Assembly (NCBI RefSeq): GCF_030450125.1 | Contig: NZ_CP123923.1 | Location: forward strand, 4,526,001 to 4,590,000 | DNA length: 64,000 nucleotides | Reading direction: 5' to 3' | Source of the DNA: Streptomyces sp. WP-1 | Lineage (GTDB): Bacteria; Actinomycetota; Actinomycetes; Streptomycetales; Streptomycetaceae | Shown: in pieces, positions 47,852 to 55,749 of the stretch | Numbering within the stretch: the first letter of the stretch is position 1 | Layout of the letters: each line of letters starts with the position of its first letter | The notes under the pieces: model-generated | Told to the model about the DNA's origin: nothing | What the model saw: the letters and a program-made list of their open reading frames with translations, nothing else | The model's database searches: none | Translations under genes and position numbers: made by a program

Positions 47852-49087
47852 ATGGACACCCACGCGAGCACGTTTCCGCTGATCATCTCCGTGGACGACC
47901 ACACCGTGGAGCCCGCGGGCGTCTGGCTGGACCGGCTGCCGGCGCGCCACCGGGACACCGCCCCCCGTATCGTGCGCGCCCCGCTCAAGGAGATGAGCTT
48001 CCTCGGCGGGCGCTTCCGGCCGGTCATGGGCGAGCCCGGCGACGCGGGCCCGCTCGGCGACTGGTGGGTCTACGAGGACCTGCGCCGCCCCCTGACCCGC
48101 CTCGACACCGCCGTCGGCGTCGACCGCGACGAGGTCAGGCTGGAGGTCATCACGTACGAGCAGATGCGCCCGGGTTCGTACGACGTCCCCGCGCGCCTCG
48201 CCGACATGGACCTCAACCATGTGCAGTCGGCGCTGTGTTTCCCCACCTTCCCCCGCTTCTGCGGCCAGACCTTCACGGAGGCCCGCGACCGCGAGCTGGC
48301 CCTGCTCTGCGTGCGCGCCTACAACGACTGGATGGTGGAGGAGTGGTGCGGGCCGCAGGCGCACGGCCGGCTGATACCGCTCACCCTCATCCCCCTGTGG
48401 GACGCGGAGCTGGCCGCCGCCGAGGTGCGGCGGAACGCGGCGCGCGGGGTGCGGGCCGTCGCCTTCTCCGAGATCCCCCCGCACCTCGGCCTGCCCTCCG
48501 TGCACACCGACGCCTGGGACCCCTTCCTCGCCGCCTGCGACGAGACCGGCACGGTCGTGGCCATGCACATCGGCTCCAGCAGCCGGATGCCGTCCACCTC
48601 CGCCGACGCCCCGCCCGCCGTCGGCTCCGTCATCACCTTCGCCAACTGCTGCTTCTCCATGGTGGACTGGCTGCTGAGCGGCAAGTTCGAACGCTTTTCG
48701 AACCTCAGGGTGATGTACGCCGAGGGCCAGATCGGCTGGATCCCGTACATCCTGGAGCGCGCCGACGTGGTGTGGGAGGAGAACCGCGGCTGGGGCGGGG
48801 TCGCCGGCAAGGTCACCCGGCCGCCGTCCGAGCTGTTCGCCGAGCATGTGTACGGCTGCTTCTTCGACGACGCCTTCGGCCTGCGCAACCTCGACTCCAT
48901 CGGCCTCGGCAACGTCCTGTACGAGACCGACTACCCGCACTCCGACTCCACCTGGCCGAAGTCCCGCGAGGTCGGCGAGGCCCAGATGGGGCACCTCCCG
49001 GCGGAGGTGGTGGCACGGATCGTGCGGGGCAACGCGATCGAGCTGCTGGAGCTGACCCCGGACGGCCTGTGGCAGGGGCCCGCGTGA
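47852..49087 (+). CDS. Amidohydrolase family protein (PF04909 type), paralogue
   Basis: A 411-residue metal-dependent TIM-barrel hydrolase, paralogous to the product at 10596. It shares LIISVDDHTVEPAGVW, ARLADMDLNHVQSALCFPTFPRFCGQTF, RAYNDWMVEEWCG, MHIGSSSRMPSTSADAPPA and ETDYPHSDSTWPKS in the same order. The first His (DDH), the middle His (MHIG) and a late Asp/His are conserved, consistent with a metal site. ATG 47852 lies 21 bp after a perfect palindrome. Its stop overlaps the LLM start (GTGA), and the SDR follows, making a three-gene operon. The two amidohydrolases probably act on different intermediates of one pathway, or on different substrates. Confidence 0.88.
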   Translation: MDTHASTFPLIISVDDHTVEPAGVWLDRLPARHRDTAPRIVRAPLKEMSFLGGRFRPVMGEPGDAGPLGDWWVYEDLRRPLTRLDTAVGVDRDEVRLEVITYEQMRPGSYDVPARLADMDLNHVQSALCFPTFPRFCGQTFTEARDRELALLCVRAYNDWMVEEWCGPQAHGRLIPLTLIPLWDAELAAAEVRRNAARGVRAVAFSEIPPHLGLPSVHTDAWDPFLAACDETGTVVAMHIGSSSRMPSTSADAPPAVGSVITFANCCFSMVDWLLSGKFERFSNLRVMYAEGQIGWIPYILERADVVWEENRGWGGVAGKVTRPPSELFAEHVYGCFFDDAFGLRNLDSIGLGNVLYETDYPHSDSTWPKSREVGEAQMGHLPAEVVARIVRGNAIELLELTPDGLWQGPA

Positions 49088-50010
49088 GTCTCGCCTACGG
49101 CATCCAGCTGCCCGTGCAGTCGCAGAGCACCCGGTACGCGCAGGAGTGGGAGGCCGGGGCCGGGACCGCCGACCTGGTGGCGGTCGCCCGGGCCGCCGAC
49201 CGCGCCGGATTCGCCTATCTGGCCTGCTGCGACCATGTGGCGATCCCGCGCCGCCTCGCCCCGGCCATGGGCACGGTCTGGTACGACCCCGTCGCCACCC
49301 TCGCCCACCTCGCCGCCGTCACCGCGCGCGTCCGGCTGCTCAGCCATGTCGCCGTGGTGGGCCTGCGCCACCCCCTGCTCACCGCCAAGCAGTACGCCAC
49401 CCTCGACCACCTCAGCGGCGGCCGGCTGATCCTCGGGGTGGGCGCCGGACACGTACGCGAGGAATTCGAGGCCCTGGGCGCCGAGTTCGAGCGGCGGGGC
49501 GCGGTCCTGGACGAGACGATCGACGCGCTGCGGGCCGCGCTCGGACCCGAGGAGTACCCCGAACACCACGGGAAACGGTACGACTTCGCCGACCTCGGCC
49601 AGCTTCCCCGCCCGGCCCGGCGGCACGTCCCCCTCTGGGTCGGCGGCTCGTCCCCCGCCGCCGTACGCCGGGCCGCGCTGAAGGCGGACGGCTGGCTGCC
49701 GCAGGGGGATCCGCGCGGACGGCTGCCCGGACAGCTCGCCCGGATCCGCAGGCTGCGCGAAGCGGCCGCCCTGGACGGGGACTTCACCGTCGGCGCGATC
49801 ACCGAGGCGCTGTACGTGGGCGAGCCGGGCTGGGAGGTCGGCCCGCGCACCCTCACCGGGGCACCCGAGGAGATCGCCGGGTCGCTGCGGGCGTACCCGG
49901 CGATGGGCGTCGACCAGATCCAGGTGCGGTTCCGCAGCCGCAGCCGCGCCGAACTCATCGACCAGATGGACGCGTTCGGGGCCACCGTCGCGCCGCTGCT
50001 CACCGGCTGA
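49084..50010 (+). CDS. LLM-class (luciferase-like) oxidoreductase, F420-type
   Basis: A 308-residue TIM-barrel enzyme of the bacterial luciferase-like superfamily: LVAVARAADRAGFAYLACCDHVAIPRRL (residues about 30-57), TARVRLLSHVAVVGLRHPLLTAKQYATLDHLSGGRLILGVGAGHVREEFEALG and PLWVGGSSPAAVRRAALKADGWLP. This is the TIGR03619-type group that often uses coenzyme F420. GTG 49084 overlaps the amidohydrolase stop. The cofactor cannot be proven from sequence; the fbiC gene nearby (57407) makes F420 available. Reaction on the pathway: dehydrogenation or monooxygenation of an intermediate, inferred. Confidence 0.87.
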   Translation: MSLAYGIQLPVQSQSTRYAQEWEAGAGTADLVAVARAADRAGFAYLACCDHVAIPRRLAPAMGTVWYDPVATLAHLAAVTARVRLLSHVAVVGLRHPLLTAKQYATLDHLSGGRLILGVGAGHVREEFEALGAEFERRGAVLDETIDALRAALGPEEYPEHHGKRYDFADLGQLPRPARRHVPLWVGGSSPAAVRRAALKADGWLPQGDPRGRLPGQLARIRRLREAAALDGDFTVGAITEALYVGEPGWEVGPRTLTGAPEEIAGSLRAYPAMGVDQIQVRFRSRSRAELIDQMDAFGATVAPLLTG

Positions 50011-50021
50011 CGAGGAGCGTC

Positions 50022-50789
50022 ATGGGCAAACTGGACGGGCGGGTCGTCGTCGTCACCGGCGCGGCGCGCGGACAGGGCGAGCAGGAGGCGCGGCTCTTCC
50101 GGGCGGAGGGCGCGCGGGTGGTCGTCACGGATGTGTTGGACGACCGGGGGGAGGCGCTGGCCGAGGAGATCGGGGCGCGCTACGTCCACCTGGACGTCGG
50201 CTCCGAGGAGGGCTGGCGGGCGGCCGTCGCGGCGGCCAAGGAGGCGTACGGGCGGATCGACGGGCTGGTCAACAACGCGGGCGTCCTGCGCTTCAACGCC
50301 CTCGTGGACACCCCGCTGGAGGAGTTCACGCAGGTGGTGCGGGTCAACCAGGTCGGCTGCTTCCTGGGCGTCAAGACGGTGGCACCGGAGCTTGCGGAGG
50401 GCGGCACGATCGTCAACACCGCGTCCTGCACGGCGCTCACCGGCATGCCGGCCGTGGGCGCGTACGCGGCGACCAAGCACGCCGTCCTGGGGCTGACCCG
50501 AGTGGCCGCGCTGGAGCTGGCCGCCCGGCGGATACGGGTCAACGCCATCTGTCCGGGCGCCATCGACACCCCCATGTCCAACCCGGCCCGCCTGGATACG
50601 GACGCCGACCCGGAGGAGCCGGACCGGGCGCTGGACGAGCTGTACCGCAAGCTCGTGCCGCTCGGCCGGGTGGGCAGGCCCGAGGAGGTGGCCCGCCTCG
50701 CGCTCTTCCTCACCTCGGACGACTCCTCGTACATCACCGGACAGCCCTTCGTGATCGACGGCTGCTGGCTGGCGGGCGTCGGCTATTGA
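50022..50789 (+). CDS. SDR-family oxidoreductase (3-alpha/20-beta-HSD-like)
   Basis: A 255-residue classical SDR. NAD-binding VVVVTGAARGQGEQEARLF at residues 8-26, with the unusual Gln in RGQGEQEARLF, which is typical of 3-alpha/20-beta-hydroxysteroid-type SDRs; NNAG as LVNNAGVLRF; catalytic SCTALTGMPAVGAYAATKHAVLG; then GRVGRPEEVARLALFLTSDDSSYITGQPFVIDG. GAGG precedes ATG 50022. It closes the amidohydrolase-LLM-SDR operon. The similarity to hydroxysteroid dehydrogenases agrees with a polycyclic or branched substrate but does not prove it. Confidence 0.92.
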   Translation: MGKLDGRVVVVTGAARGQGEQEARLFRAEGARVVVTDVLDDRGEALAEEIGARYVHLDVGSEEGWRAAVAAAKEAYGRIDGLVNNAGVLRFNALVDTPLEEFTQVVRVNQVGCFLGVKTVAPELAEGGTIVNTASCTALTGMPAVGAYAATKHAVLGLTRVAALELAARRIRVNAICPGAIDTPMSNPARLDTDADPEEPDRALDELYRKLVPLGRVGRPEEVARLALFLTSDDSSYITGQPFVIDGCWLAGVGY

Positions 50790-50824
50790 CGGTCGCGGTG
50801 GCCGGTGCGACAGTCGGCCTCGAT

Positions 50825-50839
50825 CTGACGGAGCGTCAG
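50825..50839. promoter_or_regulatory. CTGAC-N5-GTCAG operator, perfect copy
   Basis: CTGACGGAGCGTCAG, 35 bp upstream of the GTG at 50875 and 35 bp past the SDR stop. It starts a separate rightward operon. Confidence 0.85.
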
Positions 50840-50874
50840 GTAACGTCACTCAACCTCTGGGACGGTGAACCGCC

Positions 50875-51993
50875 GTGGAATTCGGGCTCTTTGTACAGGG
50901 ATACGTCGGCAAGCGCGCCGAGACCGACCCGCTCGCCGAGCACAAGGCACTGATGGAGGAGACCGAGTACGTCATCCAGGCGGACCGGTCCGGCTTCAAG
51001 TACGCGTGGGCCTCCGAGCACCACTTCCTGGAGGAGTACTCCCATCTGTCCGCCAACGACGTGTTCCTCGGCTACCTGGCGCACGCCACCGACCGCATCC
51101 ACCTCGGCTCCGGGATCTTCAACCCGCTCGCGCCGGTCAACCACCCGGTGAAGGTCGCCGAGAAGGTCGCCATGCTCGACCATCTCACCGGGGGCCGCTT
51201 CGAGTTCGGCAGCGGGCGGGGCGCCGGAAGCCACGAGATCCTCGGGTTCCTGCCGGGCATCACCGACATGAACCACACCAAGGAGATCTGGGAGGAGACG
51301 ATCGCCGAATTCCCGAAGATGTGGCTCCAGGACGAGTACGAGGGCTTCCAGGGCAAGCACTGGCAGCTCCCGCCGCGCAAGGTCCTGCCGAAGCCGTACG
51401 GGAAGTCCCACCCGGCGATGTGGTACGCGGCCGGGTCCCCGGCGTCGTACGCCATGGCCGCGAAGAAGGGGCTCGGCGTGCTCGGCTTCAGCATCCAGAA
51501 GGTCGCCGACATGGAGTGGGTGCTGGAGCAGTACAAGACGGCGGTCGTGGACGCCGAGCCGGTGGGGGAGTTCGTCAACGACAACGTGATGGTGACGACG
51601 ACGGCGATCTGCGCGCCCACCCACGCGGAGGCGATCGAGATCGCGGTGAACGGGGGGCTGCACTATCTGCCCTCGCTGGTCTTCCGCTACCACGACACGT
51701 TCCCCCGGCCCGAGGGCTTCCCGGTGTGGCCCGAGACGCTGCCCCCGTACACCCCGGAGTTCGTGGAGCTGCTGATCGAGGAGGAGCTGCTGATCTGCGG
51801 CGATCCCTCGGAGGTGCGTCGGCAGTGCGCGCGCTGGGAGCAGGCGGGCGCGGACCAGCTCAGCTTCGGGCTGCCGGTGGGGGTGCCGAAGGAGGAGACG
51901 CTCCGGACGATCAGGCTGATCGGGGAGCACGTGATCCCGGAGATCGACACGGATCCGGTGCACCGGACGTCGCGGTTCCGGCAGGCGGTCTGA
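50875..51993 (+). CDS. LLM-class flavin/F420-dependent oxidoreductase
   Basis: A 372-residue luciferase-like monooxygenase-family protein: MEFGLFVQGYVGKRAETDP, YVIQADRSGFKYAWASEHHF, GYLAHATDRIHLGSGIFNPL, KVAMLDHLTGGRFEFGSGRGAGSHEILG, then AMWYAAGSPASYAMAAKKG. The EHHF and GSGRGAGSHE motifs are typical of luciferase-like oxygenases. GTG 50875 begins the conserved first strand. First gene of the operon with the D-aminoacylase-like hydrolase and aldehyde dehydrogenase. An oxygenase producing an aldehyde would give a chain with the ALDH at 53736; inference only. Confidence 0.9.
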   Translation: MEFGLFVQGYVGKRAETDPLAEHKALMEETEYVIQADRSGFKYAWASEHHFLEEYSHLSANDVFLGYLAHATDRIHLGSGIFNPLAPVNHPVKVAEKVAMLDHLTGGRFEFGSGRGAGSHEILGFLPGITDMNHTKEIWEETIAEFPKMWLQDEYEGFQGKHWQLPPRKVLPKPYGKSHPAMWYAAGSPASYAMAAKKGLGVLGFSIQKVADMEWVLEQYKTAVVDAEPVGEFVNDNVMVTTTAICAPTHAEAIEIAVNGGLHYLPSLVFRYHDTFPRPEGFPVWPETLPPYTPEFVELLIEEELLICGDPSEVRRQCARWEQAGADQLSFGLPVGVPKEETLRTIRLIGEHVIPEIDTDPVHRTSRFRQAV

Positions 51994-52008
51994 GGGGGGC
52001 CCGGGAAC

Positions 52009-53739
52009 ATGCTCGATCACCTCATCAAGGACGCCACCGTCGTCGACGGCACCGGCAACCCCGCCTACGTCGCCGACGTCGGCCTCCGTGACGGCCGGAT
52101 CGCCGCCCTCGGCCGGATCGACGCCGAGGCCCGCACCAGCGAGGACGCCCGGGGGCTCGTACTCACCCCGGGGTTCGTCGATCCGCACACGCACTACGAC
52201 GCCCAGCTGTTCTGGGACCCGTACGCCACGCCCTCCCTCCAGCACGGGGTGACGACCGTGGCCGCCGGGAACTGCGGGTTCACGCTCGCGCCGCTGCACC
52301 CCGGCCGCCCCGAGGACGCCGACTACACCCGGCGGATGATGTCCAAGGTGGAGGGCATGTCCCTGGCCGCCCTGGAGCAGGGGGCGCCCTGGAACTGGCA
52401 CACCTTCGGGGACTACCTCGACGCCCTGGAGGGGCGCACGGCGGTCAACGTCGGCTTCATGGTGGGGCATTGCGCGCTGCGCCGGTACGTCATGGGCCCG
52501 GATGCCGTCGGCGGCCGGCCGGACGAAGCGCAACTGGCGGCGATGGTAAGGCTGTTGCGCGACGCCATGGACGCCGGTGCCTGGGGACTGTCGACCACCC
52601 AGTCCCGTACGCACTCCGACGGGGACGGCCGCCCCGTCGCCTCCCGGCACGCCGGACCCGCCGAGCTGATCGCGCTGTCCCGGGCCGTCGGCGAGCACGA
52701 GGGCACCCAGATCGAGGCGATCGTCGCCGGCTGCCTCGACCAGTTCAGCGACGCCGAGATCGACCTGCTGACCGAGATGAGCGCCGCCGCCGGACGCCCC
52801 CTGAACTGGAACGTCCTCACCGTCGACGCCGCCGTGCCCGAACGCGTGCCCCGGCAGCTCGGCGCGAGCGAACGGGCCCGGAAGGCGGGCGGCCGGATCG
52901 TCGCCCTCACCATGCCGATCCTCACCCCGATGAACATGTCCCTCGGCACCTTCTGCGCCCTCAACCTCATCCCCGGCTGGGGCGGGATCCTCGGGCTCCC
53001 GGTCCCCGAACGCATCGAGCGGCTGCGGGACCCCGGCGTCCGGGCCGAACTGCTGCGCCGGGCCCGCTCCAAGGAGGCGGGCGTCTTCCGGCGGCTGGCC
53101 GACTTCGGGCGCTACGTCATCGGCGACACCTACAGCGAGGCCAACCGGGGGCTCGGCGGCCGGGCCGTCCGCGACATCGCGGCGGAACGCGGGCAGGACC
53201 CCTTCCACTGCCTGGTGGAGATCTGCGCCGACGACCGGCTGCGTACGGTCCTGTGGCCGATGCCCACCGACAACGACCCCGCCTCCTGGGCCCTGCGCGC
53301 CGAGACCTGGCGGCACGAGGACGTCCTGCTCGGCGGCTCCGACGCGGGCGCCCATCTGGACCGGATGTGCGGGGCGCCGTACACCACCCGCTTCCTCGGG
53401 GACTGCCTGCGCGGACGGAAACTGGTCGGGCTTGAGCAGGCGGTGAAGATGCTGACCGACGACCCGGCGCGGCTGTTCGGGCTGCGCGAGCGCGGGCGGA
53501 TCCAGCGGGGCTGGCACGCCGACCTGGTCCTCCTCGACCCCGAGCGGATCGACGCCGGGCAGGCCCGCCTGGTGCACGACCTGCCGGGGGACAGCCCCCG
53601 CCTGGACGCGCGGGCGATCGGGGTGCGGGCCGTATGGGTCGGCGGGGTGGAGACGATCCGGGACGACGTGGTGAGCGGGGCCGTACCGGGCAAGGTGCTG
53701 CGCTCGGGGCGGGACACCCGGACGGTGGGCACCCGGTGA
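52009..53739 (+). CDS. N-acyl-D-amino-acid deacylase-like amidohydrolase
   Basis: A 576-residue amidohydrolase: LDHLIKDATVVDGTGNPAYV, LTPGFVDPHTHYDAQLFWDPYATPSLQHGVTTVAAGNCGF (metal ligands HTH near residue 61, and the Cys of GNCG), MVGHCALRRYVMG, RTHSDGDGRPVASRHA, VLLGGSDAGAHLDRMCGAPY (late Asp near residue 445) and LVLLDPERIDAGQ. It matches the D-aminoacylase/N-acyl-D-glutamate deacylase group in the metal-dependent hydrolase superfamily, which in catabolic operons often acts on other amide or carbamate bonds. It follows the LLM gene after 15 bp and overlaps the ALDH start. Confidence 0.92.
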   Translation: MLDHLIKDATVVDGTGNPAYVADVGLRDGRIAALGRIDAEARTSEDARGLVLTPGFVDPHTHYDAQLFWDPYATPSLQHGVTTVAAGNCGFTLAPLHPGRPEDADYTRRMMSKVEGMSLAALEQGAPWNWHTFGDYLDALEGRTAVNVGFMVGHCALRRYVMGPDAVGGRPDEAQLAAMVRLLRDAMDAGAWGLSTTQSRTHSDGDGRPVASRHAGPAELIALSRAVGEHEGTQIEAIVAGCLDQFSDAEIDLLTEMSAAAGRPLNWNVLTVDAAVPERVPRQLGASERARKAGGRIVALTMPILTPMNMSLGTFCALNLIPGWGGILGLPVPERIERLRDPGVRAELLRRARSKEAGVFRRLADFGRYVIGDTYSEANRGLGGRAVRDIAAERGQDPFHCLVEICADDRLRTVLWPMPTDNDPASWALRAETWRHEDVLLGGSDAGAHLDRMCGAPYTTRFLGDCLRGRKLVGLEQAVKMLTDDPARLFGLRERGRIQRGWHADLVLLDPERIDAGQARLVHDLPGDSPRLDARAIGVRAVWVGGVETIRDDVVSGAVPGKVLRSGRDTRTVGTR

Positions 53740-55223
53740 GCGAGCGGCCCCGCACGGGCCGGCGGCCCTTCACCGGACCAGGCCAGCGGCTCTTCGTCGC
53801 GGGGGAGTGGGCCGAGCCGGACCTCGGCCACTACCCGGTCACCGACCCCGCCACCGAGGAGACCGTCGGCCTCGCCCCCGAAGCCTCGCCCGAGCAGGTC
53901 CGGGCGGCCTGCGCGGCGGCCCGCGACGCGTTCGGCCCCTGGTCGCGGACCCGCCCCGAGGAACGGGCCGCGCTGCTCGGCCGGGCGGCGGAGATCATCC
54001 GGGCGCGCCTGGTGCCCTACGCCGACCTCGCCCGCGCCGAGACGGGGGCCACCACGGCCACCGCCCGCGCCCTCCAGGTCCAGGTGGCCGCCGCCCGCTT
54101 CCGCCGCTACGCCCGGGTGGAGCCCGCCGAATGGCCCGTGCCGCCGCAGCTCAACGAGGCCGGGCCGATGGGCGGGGCGGCCGTCGTGAGCGCGCTGGCG
54201 GTACGGCAGCCCGTGGGCGTCGTCACCTGCGTCACCTCCTACAACAACCCCTGGGCCAACCCGGCGGGCAAGATCGCGCCCGCGCTCGCCATGGGCAACA
54301 CCGTCGTGGTGAAACCCGCCCCGCAGGACCCGCTGTCCGTCTACCGGATGGCCGAGGCGCTGGCGGAGGCCGGGGTGCCGCGCGGTGTGGTGAACGTCGT
54401 CTCGGGCCGGGCCGCCGCGGTCGGCGAGGCGGCGGTGGCCTCGCCCGACGTCGACATGGTCAGCTTCACCGGCTCCACCGCCGTCGGCCGGCGCATCGCG
54501 GAGGTGTGCGGCCGGGACATGAAGCGGCAGCTGATGGAGCTGGGCGGCAAGGGCGCCGCGCTGGTGTTCGCCGACGCCGACCTCCCGGCCGCCGTCGCGG
54601 GCATCGGCACCACCTTCTCCTTCTACAGCGGCCAGATCTGTACGGCACCCACCCGGGTCCTGGCCCAGCGCCCGGTGTACGACCGGCTGGTCGAGCAACT
54701 GGCCGCCTACGCGGGCCGCTTGCCGATCGGCGACCCCCGCGACCCGGCCACGGTCGTCGGCCCGCTCATCTCGGCCGAGCACCGGGCACGCGTGGAGTCG
54801 TACGTCGAACTGGGCCGGAAAGAGGGCGCGGTGATGGTGACCGGTGGTGAACGCCCCGCCACGGAAAGGGGGTTCTACGTGCGGCCCACCCTCCTCGCGG
54901 ACTGCACGAGCGACATGCGGGTGGCCCGGGAGGAGATCTTCGGCCCGGTGGTCTGCGTGCTCCCCTTCGACGACGAGGACGAGGGCGTCGCCCTGGCCGA
55001 CGACTGCGACTACGGGCTCATCGACTACGTCTGGTCCGCCGACATCGCCCGCGCCTTCCGCGTCGCCCGCCGCCTGCGCGCCGGAGGCGTCGGCATCAAC
55101 ACCGTCGCCCGGAACATGGAGGCCCCCTTCGGCGGCTTCAAACGGAGCGGGGTGGGCCGTGACGTGGGGGTGTACGCCCTGCACGCGTACAGCGAGGTGC
55201 AGTCGATCGTCTGGCCGGGGTGA
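53736..55223 (+). CDS. Aldehyde dehydrogenase (NAD(P)-dependent)
   Basis: A 495-residue ALDH: NPWANPAGKIAPALAMGNTVVVKPA, VSFTGSTAVGRRIAEVCGRD, the catalytic-Glu segment LMELGGKGAALVFADAD (near residue 269), and the catalytic Cys of FYSGQICTAPTRVLAQRP (near residue 304). Ends EAPFGGFKRSGVGRDVGVYAL. GTG 53736 overlaps the hydrolase stop (GTGA). It is the last gene of the 50875 operon. It would oxidise an aldehyde intermediate to an acid that the acyl-CoA synthetases can activate. Confidence 0.94.
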   Translation: MSERPRTGRRPFTGPGQRLFVAGEWAEPDLGHYPVTDPATEETVGLAPEASPEQVRAACAAARDAFGPWSRTRPEERAALLGRAAEIIRARLVPYADLARAETGATTATARALQVQVAAARFRRYARVEPAEWPVPPQLNEAGPMGGAAVVSALAVRQPVGVVTCVTSYNNPWANPAGKIAPALAMGNTVVVKPAPQDPLSVYRMAEALAEAGVPRGVVNVVSGRAAAVGEAAVASPDVDMVSFTGSTAVGRRIAEVCGRDMKRQLMELGGKGAALVFADADLPAAVAGIGTTFSFYSGQICTAPTRVLAQRPVYDRLVEQLAAYAGRLPIGDPRDPATVVGPLISAEHRARVESYVELGRKEGAVMVTGGERPATERGFYVRPTLLADCTSDMRVAREEIFGPVVCVLPFDDEDEGVALADDCDYGLIDYVWSADIARAFRVARRLRAGGVGINTVARNMEAPFGGFKRSGVGRDVGVYALHAYSEVQSIVWPG

Positions 55224-55264
55224 GACACCCCCCGGCCCACCAGGTCCGCCCGGCGGGCCCGCCG

Positions 55265-55657
55265 TCAGTCCGCCAGGTCCACCCGGATCGTCAGCAGGTC
55301 CGTGCCGAGGGCCCGTACCGCCGTGCTGTTGAGCCGGGGCAGGCGCCGCAGCCGGGCGCGGGGGTCGTCGTCCGGCAGCAGACGGGCGGTGCCGTGGTGC
55401 CACCGGCCCGCGATCCGCACCCGCACCCTGGGGTCCGCCTCGATGTTGCGCACGTACTGCGACCTGCGCCCGAACTCCGACACCAGCCAGAACGCCCCGC
55501 CGACCCGCCGCCCGCCCACCGGCGTCCGGCGCGGCACCCCGGACACCCGCCCGGTCGTCTCCAGCACGGTCTGCGACGGGAGCCGCCGGATCAGCGGATT
55601 CAGCCGGCGCTGGAAACCGGTCACGATGCGGTGCTTGCGGTCTGCTCGGCCGGTCAT
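55265..55657 (-). CDS. Deazaflavin (F420)-dependent nitroreductase-family protein
   Basis: A 130-residue FDOR/DDN-family protein: RLNPLIRRLPSQTVLETTGRVSGVPRRTPVGGRRVGGAFWLVSEFG (residues about 19-64), then QYVRNIEADPRVRVRIAGRWHHGTARLLPDDDPRARL. The ETTGRxSGxPRxTPV signature is that of F420H2-dependent DDN-like enzymes. A longer frame to 56311 is antisense text of the adjacent gene. ATG 55657 has AGAAGG upstream. Convergent with the ALDH operon; no palindrome at its promoter, so its link to the pathway is only the shared cofactor type. Confidence 0.88.
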   Translation of the reverse strand: MTGRADRKHRIVTGFQRRLNPLIRRLPSQTVLETTGRVSGVPRRTPVGGRRVGGAFWLVSEFGRRSQYVRNIEADPRVRVRIAGRWHHGTARLLPDDDPRARLRRLPRLNSTAVRALGTDLLTIRVDLAD

Positions 55658-55749
55658 GGCTGCCACAACCTTCTGCGGGATCTGCGGGGCGGCGGTCGCC
55701 CGGCCCAGGATGCCGCAGCCGGCCGCCCGCCTCCACGGGAAGCGCCGCC

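Noticed and set aside
50836..53577. 913-codon minus-strand frame
   Set aside because: Antisense to the LLM and D-aminoacylase-like genes, which have full motif sets. No recognisable domains on the minus strand.
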